Source: Gryganskiella cystojenkinii
Lineage: Eukaryota; Mortierellomycota; Mortierellomycetes; Mortierellales; Mortierellaceae
DNA length: 37,662 bases
Direction of reading: 5' to 3'
Assembly: GCA_015852425.1 (NCBI GenBank)
Contig: JAAAIG010000339.1
Span: forward strand, 1-37,662
This document shows, one piece after another, positions 1 through 8,139 of the stretch (the stretch's first letter is position 1; each line of letters begins with the position of its first letter). The notes under the pieces are model-generated. The model saw only the letters and a list, made by a program, of their open reading frames with translations. It ran no database searches and was not told where the DNA came from. Both the position numbers and the translations under genes were made by a program.

Positions 1-170
1 AAGCCAGAGAGTGTGAAAAAAAGGTGTTCGGTGTTACAGAGGAAAGAGAGTGAGAGAGCAAAGGGTCGCTTTGTGTTAGTAGAAAGAGCTGCATAACTTT
101 GTGCCTCCGAGAATGGTGGGCAAGATAGCGGACTAGAAATGAGGTAACGGGAGGTGAAAGATAACTTTAC

Positions 171-230
171 CCCGGCAGCGATGATAAACATGAAGACATG
201 AATCAGCTTGGCCACGATGGTGTTGATCAT
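171..230 (-). CDS. Possible first exon of a membrane protein (partial, runs off left edge)
   Basis: Reading leftwards from an ATG at 230 there are 20 codons, hydrophobic after residue 9 (start MINTIVAKLI, then VFMFIIAAG). They are followed directly by a GTAAAGTT donor at 170. This looks like the N-terminal half of a first transmembrane helix, as in small four-helix proteins of the MARVEL or Sur7 type, but too little is present to name a family. The minus strand upstream of the ATG (about 240-560) is strongly C/T-rich, as in front of other genes here, which supports a start. The rest of the gene would lie left of position 1. It could also be a chance reading frame. Confidence 0.35.
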
Positions 231-1145
231 TGTGGCGAATCAAATCAGTCCTGGGGGAGAGGAAGAGGAGAGAGTGGGAAAGGGTCGGTGAGAAGTGTAG
301 AGAAGGCGGAGGTTGAGAAGGGATAAAGGGAACGAAAGCAAAACAAGAAAAAGCAAAACTGTAAGGCGGAGTGGGAAAGTGGCTGCGATATGGGAAAGCA
401 GAGGGGGGGGGGATGCAAATGAATGCACTGCAAAGGCAACGCAGAATGAGAGAAAGAGACGAAATGGGGGAAGGGACTGAATGAAAGAGATGTGAGGAAA
501 AGAAGCCGACCTCCGTTTTCCCCTGGCAAAGAGGTTAGGATAACGATCGAATGAGAAAGAGAGGGCGAGAATCAACCAATGACAAAGGGTCTTCTAGCGA
601 GTGCAAGCCTGAAGTTCGGTCCCCGACAGGAACAAAAGAGGACATTTCGTTCGAACAGGGCTCAAATAGTGCGTAGGACTTTTTCTTGTTCCCCTTCAAA
701 AGAACGCGTCCATGATGGTGACCTTGCTGTCTCCAGGAACCAAGACGCGTGTCCTTTCACTTCACTCCTCTCTTCTTCATTGTCTTGCCTCCACTGGTTG
801 AACTTGTGCCAAGAGCGAAATGAAATTTGGACGAAAATTGGTTAAGTCAGTTTACAAACAACAAACCAACATCACCGTCAGCTGGTCACGTTTCGCCTGG
901 TTGGCTCGTTGAATCTTCATCGTCGATTGTGCGCTGTTGCAGCAGCCTGTTGGCAACCTTGTTCAATGGTCACGCACAAGGACAAAATAACGGACGACTT
1001 TATTTCTTTGTGCCCAATGGCAGGTCGACGAACAACAAATAGGACACTTCCTCTTGTACCGACAATTATCGCTATTGAACCTGCCCTGTGTTTATGGAGC
1101 ACCAAGAAAACATTATCCATGTTCATCCCCACCCACCCTATCGAG
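231..1145. other. Intergenic, likely divergent promoter region
   Basis: No convincing gene. The left half is purine-rich on + (pyrimidine-rich on -), consistent with a leader for the minus-strand edge exon. A run of ten G lies at 403-412. Short reading frames here have low-complexity Ser/Phe/Leu composition and no recognisable domain. Confidence 0.5.
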
Positions 1146-1153
1146 TATAAAAG
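1146..1153 (+). promoter_or_regulatory. TATA box of the NDUFA4-like gene
   Basis: TATAAAAG lies 137 bases before the ATG at 1283. It is followed by a continuous C/T-rich tract (about 1170-1260), the usual core promoter and leader arrangement in this window. Confidence 0.65.
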
Positions 1154-1282
1154 GAGACGACCAAGCGCTTGGTTCTCCTTTTTCTCTCTTCTTTTCTCTT
1201 CTCTTCAATCCTTCCCCCGCAACACTCCTTTTTCACCTCTTCCCTTCCCGTTCCAACCAACAACTCAAACACATCAACAATC

Positions 1283-1761
1283 ATGTCTGCTGCTGTCAAG
1301 CTCGTCCAGCAAAACCCTGCTCTTGCCCCCCTCTTCCTCTTTGGAGGTGGAGGTATTGTTGGAGGCATTGCGTAAGTACCTTTCCTACATGGACTCCACA
1401 TGGCTTCGATTCACGATAAACATCCTTTCTAACACTTGTCATGCGCCCCTCGACTTTCTCCTTTTCTTCACTAGTTATATCGGTCACTGCCTGGCTAACG
1501 GTCCTGACGTCGTCATCAACAAGACTGCTGCTCAGAAGCCATGGCAACGCATCCAGCCCCACGAGAACGCCAAGGTATGGAATGGAAAACCGGGCACAGG
1601 CACTCTCTCTCGATACAAGTTGTTTCAGGCACAAGACTTTTTTGCTCAGGTACTAACTGACTTTATTCACTTCCTTATTCTTTGAACAGCTCTGGTCCCC
1701 CAACAAGGAGTTCTGGCAGGAACGCAAGGAAAGAGCCGAGGCACTCAAGAAGCAGGCGTAG
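1283..1761 (+). CDS. NDUFA4/MLRQ-family mitochondrial respiratory chain subunit
   Basis: Three exons, 1283-1371, 1475-1574 and 1690-1761, give 86 residues. Introns run GTAAGT..CTAG and GTATGG..ACAG and the phases agree. The product fits the small MLRQ/B12D (NDUFA4) family, an inner-membrane protein first assigned to complex I and in mammals to cytochrome c oxidase. Evidence: the N-terminal NPALAPLFLF resembles the family's HPxLIPLFxF. One glycine-rich transmembrane segment (about residues 14-36) follows, then a short hydrophilic tail with PWQRIQPHENAKLW, matching the family's PWxKLxPxxxxKxY. Usual length is about 80 residues. There is no cleavable presequence, as is normal for this family. 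A TATA box at 1146 and an AATAAA at 1983 frame the transcript. I do not know which complex it joins in this fungus. Confidence 0.82.
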
Positions 1762-1982
1762 AAGCCTTTCCTCGCCTTGCTCAAACCGCAACCTTTTTTT
1801 AACGCAGACAGGAACCTCCTTTCTCTCCTCTCCACTCAAAACCACACCCTTGTATATATGACAAAACAACAACCAGCGACGACGCAAAGACGACAGCTCT
1901 CCCTCCCTCCTATTGTCTCTTTCTCCCTCTCTTCTTCAAGATTCCTTCTCTTCCTGTTCAGTGAACTAGAAAACTAGAAACG

Positions 1983-1988
1983 AATAAA
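1983..1988 (+). terminator. Poly(A) signal of the NDUFA4-like gene
   Basis: AATAAA lies 221 bases after the stop codon, followed by A-rich sequence (about 1985-2006). Position and context fit a 3' end signal, not proven. Confidence 0.45.
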
Positions 1989-3277
1989 AACGAAAAACAA
2001 AAAAAACCCCGTGCAACCCAGTATCCAAACGACCTGGCAAGTCGAGAGTCTTGCTTGTCCGTGGAGAGAGAGAACTGACTTCAAAATGTACAGCAAAACA
2101 GTTTTATGAAGCAAGGATGCGAGTTCCTTGGTGAATGGCTCTTGTTGTTCCCATCCCCCCTTGTAAGTTTTTTCCCCACACAATTCGGACGAAACCATTG
2201 AAAATCCAACCTCCGAACAAAGAAACCCTGCCCGGGATATTTTGTTTTTCCCCACACAATCATCTTACTCTCAACTTTTTTTTCACTTCTCTCCTCCTCT
2301 GCGCCGCAAGGGAGGGAGCAGTGGCACAAACGAAACACAAAACCATTGTCGACGATTGATTGGGAGATAGGATGAAAGATAGGGTCGCATGATTAGAAAC
2401 TTTATTGAGAGCTCCCAGTCTCTCCATTTTTTTTTTTTTTTTGGTCCTGCGTAACTACCTGAGGTCTAGCGTGAGGAGGTAGACGATTCTCCATTTCCTG
2501 CGACATGTCGTCAACCAGCTATACTAAAGATGCGAAACAGAACAAGCTTGATGGCGGAAAATTTGGACAGGACCTGAACTTGCAGAAGGATCTCGAAAAT
2601 GGGGGATGGACACGAATCGAAGAGACAATATTAAAAAAGGGGACAAAGCGCAAGGGAGAACGGCACAGAAGCGAACCGAGCGCGGGACACCCATAAGGAA
2701 GCCTTGACGCCACGTATGCGAGGCGAACAGAAAAGGTTGTAGGAGTACTAGCAGACCATTTCTAATAAACCCTGGCAACCACAATGATGTTGAACGTCCG
2801 CCAAGCCCGCCATTGACAAGTGTAACAACTCGCTTGTACAGCACGAGCACTCCAATTCTCCTAAGTACCTGTGCCAATCGTCGTTTTTTTTGTCAACGAA
2901 GACTTGAGTAGTCATTCCTTTTCCTAGTTTTTTATGAAAGCTGTCAACACACCAACAAAAGAGTTTCCTGGACCAAAGAGGCAGTGGATTCTATGAACGA
3001 GAGTTTGTCCACAGACGGTGTATCTCACAGGTGAGTGTCAACCCTGAGACCAACACTTACCAGTCTTACAGGTGGCACCGTGAGTTCTTTCTCAGGTCCG
3101 CATCCTCGTTTCCATTATCCAGCTGTAAATCTTATTTTTGCCCCTCCTCGCACCATGTCTCAGAAAGCTTGTTTAGAGTCAAAGTGAAAAGAAACATCCA
3201 CAATGCTTTTTATTTTCTTCTGTTTTTTGCTGACTTTGTCGACAGGGTTGACGTAAAGATTTCCAAACAAGGTACAT
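1989..3277. other. Convergent 3' region between NDUFA4-like and eL14 genes
   Basis: About 1.3 kb without a recognisable protein. Open frames such as the one starting at 2505 (+) and those around 2520-2880 (-) show no conserved features. A run of 16 T at 2427-2442 is followed by a short inverted pair, CTACCT at about 2455 and AGGTAG at about 2478. The hexamer TTTATT at 3208-3213 is AATAAA on the minus strand, about 65 bases past the eL14 stop, and is a good candidate for its poly(A) signal. Confidence 0.5.
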
Positions 3278-4331
3278 TTAAGCCTTGGTGGTCTTGACGG
3301 CCTTGTTGACGATCTCGCGACGCTAAAAAAGTGGGGCAAAAAGAATGAACAGAGAAATATGTAAGTATCGTAAAAAAGCGATTAGATACGGCACCACCCC
3401 TCACCCTGCCGCATTTCGTTATCGATGAAAGAGGCAAAAAAAAAGAGAGAAATCAGAACTTACGAGCTTCTTGTACTTCATGAGCTTGAAGCGGTCGAAG
3501 TCAGTGTTGACAGCGCGCTGAGCACGGGACTGGATCTTCTTGGCCCAGGAGGTCTTGGCCCAGTTACCGGCAAGATCCTGCTTCTCGATGGCAGCCTTGA
3601 GGACGGTCTGGCCAGCGTTGCGGGGAACCTTGACGACGAGGGGGGTCAAGGTCAAGCGACGGAAAGCGTAGGCACCACGAGCAATGCCAGTGGTGGGACC
3701 CTCAACGAGAGCCTATTTATGAAAAAATAAAACGTATGGCGTTTGTCTGGGTCAGCATGTCGGTCGCATTTGTTCGGCACAGGTGTTGGCTGTAGAAACT
3801 GGTGGCGTCCTGTTGGGCCATGTTTTCTCTTCGAGTCCGATAAAAGAAAAAGCTCCCTGTTGTAATCGTCTTGACTGTATCCGATCAGTGGCATCACTAC
3901 TGAGGACCATGAATCAAATCTGATTCTGACTCCCAAGGCTAATGATTCATCGTCCCTACAAAAATTCAAGCCAAAACATCCCGCAGATCAGATCTGGATC
4001 AATCTGAACAAACGAACAGCAGCTCATTCATCCAACGCTTTGCTCCCTGATCCTCTGATGACGTCTCGGGCGATCTCTCTTCTTGGAAAGTCGAGTTCCC
4101 AAAAGGGCGATAGTGTCGCCACTGCTTATCCATGAAGCCTCGTTGCTTATCCAGTATGGTTTTGCTTCTCCTCAGTGGCGATCCTGTTGATCGTGCTTTG
4201 TACAAAGGTAGAACACATACGCGGTTGTGGTCAATGATATCGACAATGACGGCGAGCTTGCCGGCATCGGGACCATAGTTGACCATGACGACACGGCCAA
4301 CCTCGACGACACGCTGGAAAGTAGGAGTGCG
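3278..4331 (-). CDS. RPL14: 60S ribosomal protein L14 (eL14), 5' end unresolved
   Basis: Three exons on the minus strand are clear: 4331-4221, 3712-3464 and 3322-3278 (stop TAA). They give 134 codons in matching phase. Donors are GTATGT and GTAAGT, acceptors ATAG and TTAG. The protein has the eL14 hallmarks: VEVGRVV and [14 protein letters not shown] in the N-terminal KOW/SH3-like part, then the [10 protein letters not shown] and TDFDRFKLM block of the C-terminal domain. Yeast L14 is 138 residues. The first visible exon has no initiator: a TAG precedes CGC ACT CCT in frame, so the start lies in an upstream exon. One candidate is a bare ATG at 4938-4936 followed by GTATTA and preceded by a C/T-rich tract, which would add a single Met in phase 0. 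This is weak. Product certain; start uncertain. Confidence 0.95.
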
Positions 4332-5314
4332 CTATTATCAAAGGGTATAAAATGAGGTTTGTTAGACACTGAGTAACGACAAAGGTCCTGAGCTGAAACC
4401 TTGGACGCTCTTGGTCGATATTTTTTGTGCACACTTGGATGGTCGGGTTCGTTCAAGTGATGTGATCCCAGTCTCATAAAAAACGGTCGCCGATGTGTTG
4501 TGTTGTTTCGATTCGTCGGTTGATTGATGAGAGTTTCTCGATGATTTTATCGTTTTTGGTGCTTGGACATTGTTTGTGATGATATAGTTGGTGATCCCGT
4601 TATTCATTGATGCTGACCATCGTTATTGATCTCGATTGACATTCTGTATCAACAACAGGATCAGAGGTCTGCCATGATTCAGATTGATTCAACCTTTTTC
4701 GTAATGTCTCATGAAATCCGAAGCATTCATTCCAAGCTGATGAATGCTGGTACAGATGTCGGGTTATTTTTGTCGAGCATGATGCCTCTCCGATAGCGAT
4801 GTCCCAAGATTGATGGTTTGATTCGTTTCCTGGTGTCGGTATCGAGATCGATGGATCGATGGGTTGCCATGCTAGGATGTCGAAGATGAGTCCGATCCAT
4901 GGTTAAAACAGACATAAGGTTGCACCCCTTAATACCATAGTGAATAAATTCTAAGGCGAGAGAAAGGAAGAACTTTCCACAGGCTCTGATCACAAATAAT
5001 ATATCTTCCTTCTCCCTTCGTTCCTTCATGTGACTGTCTTTAATAGCTTTTTTTCGATGAATGACCTTCAAGGGTATTCCGTACCATGAGAGTTGTTTAA
5101 AACGCACAGAATCTTTATTATTTACAGAGAAAAAACTTCTGACGCTTCTAATTCAATATTTCCATTTTTTTTGTTGCTTACTGGTTGTTTTTGGTGTGTG
5201 TTGGTGGTATTCAACAGAGAAGGGTGGGTATCGAGGACTTTTTTATGTCCTTTTTTTTCGTTGTTTCGTTTTTGTCTGTGCAAACAAAGAAAAGAAGGCA
5301 ACAACACGGACTTT
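4332..5314. other. Upstream region/first intron of eL14 and 3' flank of the histidine-rich gene
   Basis: No protein is recognised. On the minus strand a C/T-rich stretch near 4945-4970 precedes the ATG at 4938, the best candidate start for eL14, so most of 4332-4935 may be a first intron. TTTATT at 5114-5119 is AATAAA on the minus strand, about 200 bases after the stop of the histidine-rich gene. Confidence 0.4.
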
Positions 5315-7063
5315 TTAGTTCTCCTCCTCAATGTGGTGGCTATGGTCAACCTTCTTGTGATGAGAGTGGTCAGCGTTCTTGCGGTGGTGCGAGTGATCGA
5401 CGTTCTTGAGGTGGTGGCTGTGGTCAGCCTTCTTGTGGTGAGCGTGATCTACCTTCTTGCGATGAAGCTCAATGGCACGCTTCTCGAACGTCTCCTCATC
5501 TTGCTGGCGGTGGTGCGAGTGATCAGCGTTCTTCTGGTGGTGGGAGTGATCAGCGTTCTTCTGGTGGTGGGAGTGATCAGCGTTCTTCTGGTGATGGGAG
5601 TGATCGACGTTCTTCTGGTGATGGGAGTGATCGGCGTTCTTCTGGTGGTGGCTGTGGTCGGCCTTCTTGTGGTGATCATGATCTGCCTTCTTGCGATGAA
5701 GCTCAATAGCACGCTTCTCGAACGTCTCCTCGTCTTGCTGGCGGTGGTGCGAGTGTTCAGCGTTCTTCTGGTGGTGCGAGTGATCAGCGTTCTTCTGGTG
5801 GTGGGAGTGATCGACGTTCTTGAGGTGGTGGGAGTGATCGGCGTCCTTGCGGTGGTGGGAGTGGTCAACGTTCTTGCGGTGATGCGAATGATCGACCTTC
5901 TTGCGGTGCAAGTTCAGGGCGCGCTTCTGGTGTTTATTGCAGGAACGCGACTGCTTCTTACCCAAAGCACGCTTCTCGAACGTCTCCTCGTCTTGCTGGC
6001 GGTGGTGCGAGTGATCAGCGTTCTTGCGGTGGTGGGAGTGATCGACGTTCTTGAGGTGGTGGGAGTGATCGACGTTCTTCAGGTGGTGGGAGTGATCAGC
6101 GTTCTTGCGGTGGTGGCTGTGGTCAGCCTTCTTGTGGTGAGCATGATCCACCTTCTTGCGATGAAGCTCAATGGCACGCTTCTCAATGTTCTTCTTGGAC
6201 GACTTGCGGTGGTGCGAATGATCCACATTCTTGAGGTGGTGCGAATGATCAACATTCTTGCGGTGGTGCGAGTGATCGACCTTCTTGCGGTGAAGTTTCA
6301 ACGCCCGCTTGCTCTGCTTGAGATGCGAGTCGTCGACCTTCTTGTTCTGCTTCTGCTGCTTCTTCTGCTGCTTCTTCTGCTGCTTCTTTGGTTGCTTCTC
6401 GGCCTTTATGTGGTGAGAGTGATCGGCCTGTTGATCTTTCTGGTGGTGGGAGTGATCGGCCTCTTGATCCTTCTGGTGGTGGGAGTGATCGACGTTCTTG
6501 AGGTGGTGGGAGTGATCGGCGTTCTTCTGGTGGTGCGAGTGATCCGCCTGTTGATCCTTCTGGTGGTGCGAGTGATCAACGTTCTTGCGGTGGTGAGAAT
6601 GATCGATGTTCTTGCGGTGGTGCGAGTGGTCAACATTCTTGTGCTGGTGAGCGAGACGATGATGGAATCCAAAGTTGGAGATCTTGCGTTCGGGGGTAAT
6701 GGCGATCTCGGGAGCAGCAACTGCCGGGGCTGGGGGCACGACAGCAGCGTTCACATCGGGGACGGTGACAATGGGAGCAGCAGCAACAATAGGCGCACCA
6801 CCGGCAATGGGGACAGCTGCAGCGAGCAAGGGGTCGGAGAGATCACGCTTCTGCTTTTTGGATGATTGTTGCTTTCGGTGGTGGGAGTGGTCCGCCTTCT
6901 TGTGATGAGAGTGATCAGCCTTCTTGTGATGGGAGTGGTCTACCTTTTTGGGCTGGTGGCGGGGCTCAAGGCGGAAAGCAGCCTGTTGACCATGCTGAAC
7001 ATCAGCAGTGGCCATGGTGCCGATGAGGGCCGAAGCCAAGAGGACGGAGAGGATGAAGCGCAT
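5315..7063 (-). CDS. Secreted histidine-rich repeat protein with Kex2-type processing sites
   Basis: Single-exon gene of 582 residues, not a family I can name. A signal peptide (residues 1-20, MRFILSVLLASALIG core, ATA before Asp21) indicates secretion. Three DHSHH repeats (41-64) come next, then a Lys-Arg at 72-73 and an Ala/Pro/Val-rich, His-free stretch (about 74-125). From residue 144 to the end there is an array of the unit [AVI]DHSHH[RQLK]KN, about 34 exact DHSHH copies in all plus a few variants (DHAHH, EHSHH, DHDHH). Lys-Arg pairs stand at 72, 252, 295, 364, 380, 450 and 528. Five are followed by A[IL]xLHRKK, and three are preceded by the same DEETFE linker. This suggests cleavage in the Golgi by a Kex2-like protease into His-rich peptides. 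The clustered His/Asp could bind Zn, Cu or Ni (inference). A TATA box lies at 7271. Confidence 0.85.
   Translation of the reverse strand: MRFILSVLLASALIGTMATADVQHGQQAAFRLEPRHQPKKVDHSHHKKADHSHHKKADHSHHRKQQSSKKQKRDLSDPLLAAAVPIAGGAPIVAAAPIVTVPDVNAAVVPPAPAVAAPEIAITPERKISNFGFHHRLAHQHKNVDHSHHRKNIDHSHHRKNVDHSHHQKDQQADHSHHQKNADHSHHLKNVDHSHHQKDQEADHSHHQKDQQADHSHHIKAEKQPKKQQKKQQKKQQKQNKKVDDSHLKQSKRALKLHRKKVDHSHHRKNVDHSHHLKNVDHSHHRKSSKKNIEKRAIELHRKKVDHAHHKKADHSHHRKNADHSHHLKNVDHSHHLKNVDHSHHRKNADHSHHRQQDEETFEKRALGKKQSRSCNKHQKRALNLHRKKVDHSHHRKNVDHSHHRKDADHSHHLKNVDHSHHQKNADHSHHQKNAEHSHHRQQDEETFEKRAIELHRKKADHDHHKKADHSHHQKNADHSHHQKNVDHSHHQKNADHSHHQKNADHSHHQKNADHSHHRQQDEETFEKRAIELHRKKVDHAHHKKADHSHHLKNVDHSHHRKNADHSHHKKVDHSHHIEEEN
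5324..6634 (-). repeat. 27-bp coding minisatellite (DHSHH array)
   Basis: The C-terminal three quarters of the gene are tandem units of about 27 bases (9 codons). Inside a block neighbouring units are nearly identical, for example at 5520-5645 on +. A larger unit of roughly 210-235 bases carrying the Lys-Arg linker recurs near 5480, 5715 and 5970. This is internally duplicated DNA, so unit number may vary among strains and assembly may be unreliable. Confidence 0.85.
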
Positions 7064-7270
7064 AGTTTCTCAGAGAGAGTGTTATCTCCTTTTCTTGAAG
7101 CGGTGAGTGGTCGCGAGTTGGTGAAGAGTGGTGGAAATCGAATGAGTATTCCGTGTAAGAAGAGAGAAGTGCGCGTAAAGAAGAAACAAAAAAGAGAGAA
7201 GAAAAGACAAGAAAAGAGGGGAAAAAGAATAGAAAAAAAGAGATCTATGCCAAGAGGGAGGGGGTGCGGT

Positions 7271-7277
7271 TTATATA
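7271..7277 (-). promoter_or_regulatory. TATA box of the histidine-rich repeat gene
   Basis: TATATAA on the minus strand, about 208 bases before the ATG at 7063. The intervening leader is C/T-rich on that strand (about 7085-7260). Confidence 0.6.
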
Positions 7278-8139
7278 CCATTATGCGGGTCTCCAATAAA
7301 AAGAAAAAACCTGATCTGCACCACCCAATCGATAGAAAAGGACGGACCAGCTGCTTGAGGTGTTCAGCGAGGGGAAGAATTTGTTTCGCGAGCACATAAA
7401 CAAAGATCGCGCGTCCCATACGAGAGTCTGGCATGCCCCAAAACTGACTCTGCATGCGTTGGGTTGGTATCCATTCGTATCCAACAATCAACAGCAAATA
7501 GGCAGAGAGAGAAACGCAAACGAACGAAAGGAACGAGTTGACGGGCCACATTGGAATGGAAAATAGATTTCTTAGTCCTCTCCTCTCTTTGTCTTTCTGG
7601 CCGCGCTCGCAATTCTACATCGCGGACAAACAAATACGACCTCCTTTTCCCTCGCACAAAAGGGGGTGGTCAAGTAAACATGAAAATCAGAAGAGTTTTT
7701 TTTTTCTGTCTTTCCCGATTCCGAATAGTCGTCAAGTTTGTCCCTAATGGAATGATTATGAGCATTCTCTATTGGCAGAGTGTATGTCATCTCTTTTTAA
7801 AAAATTGAATGTGGGGGGGAAGAATGCAGAGTAAGGGTAGATTGACACTCGGGATTTTTCAAGTCAGGGTTAATGTGTGATCGATCCAGCAAAAGCACCC
7901 TAAGTGCACGATGTGATGAGAAGGATGAAAGCGAGCGAAAAAGTGGGCGCGCTTGTCGTCGTCTGGTGTTAACCTTGTGACCAGCAAAAGATCAGCTCGT
8001 GTTATGCACGAGCCATGCAACCGAGCGGCACCATTATTGTATCCAGGGGACGCCGCATTCCACAACTTCAACTTGTGTATTTCATTCTCTCTTTTTTTTT
8101 TTGGTTGTTTCGTTTTTTTTTTAATCGAGCAAAGACTAA
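7278..8139. other. Intergenic: promoter of the histidine-rich gene and 3' flank of the KCH gene
   Basis: No reading frame with recognisable features. The right end (about 8085-8130) is T-rich and is probably the 3' untranslated end of the KCH-family gene. The left part is the upstream promoter region of the histidine-rich gene. Confidence 0.45.

Noticed and set aside
2427..2442. T run as a Pol III terminator of a small RNA gene
   Set aside because: No A/B box promoter pair, tRNA-like fold or known small RNA was found just upstream; simple homopolymers are common in this window.
2505..2877. Small frames on both strands between NDUFA4-like and eL14 genes
   Set aside because: Short, overlapping, no conserved features, and located in the 3' regions of two convergent genes.
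5449..5868. Thr/Arg-rich frame on - within the repeat array
   Set aside because: Shifted reading of the same 27-base repeats, with no independent start context.
5093..6865. 590-residue open frame on + with Val/Leu/Ile-rich repeats, antisense to the histidine-rich gene
   Set aside because: It is the complement of the DHSHH repeats: the repeat codons simply have no stops on the other strand. The minus-strand frame has a signal peptide, TATA box, leader and poly(A) signal; this one has none.
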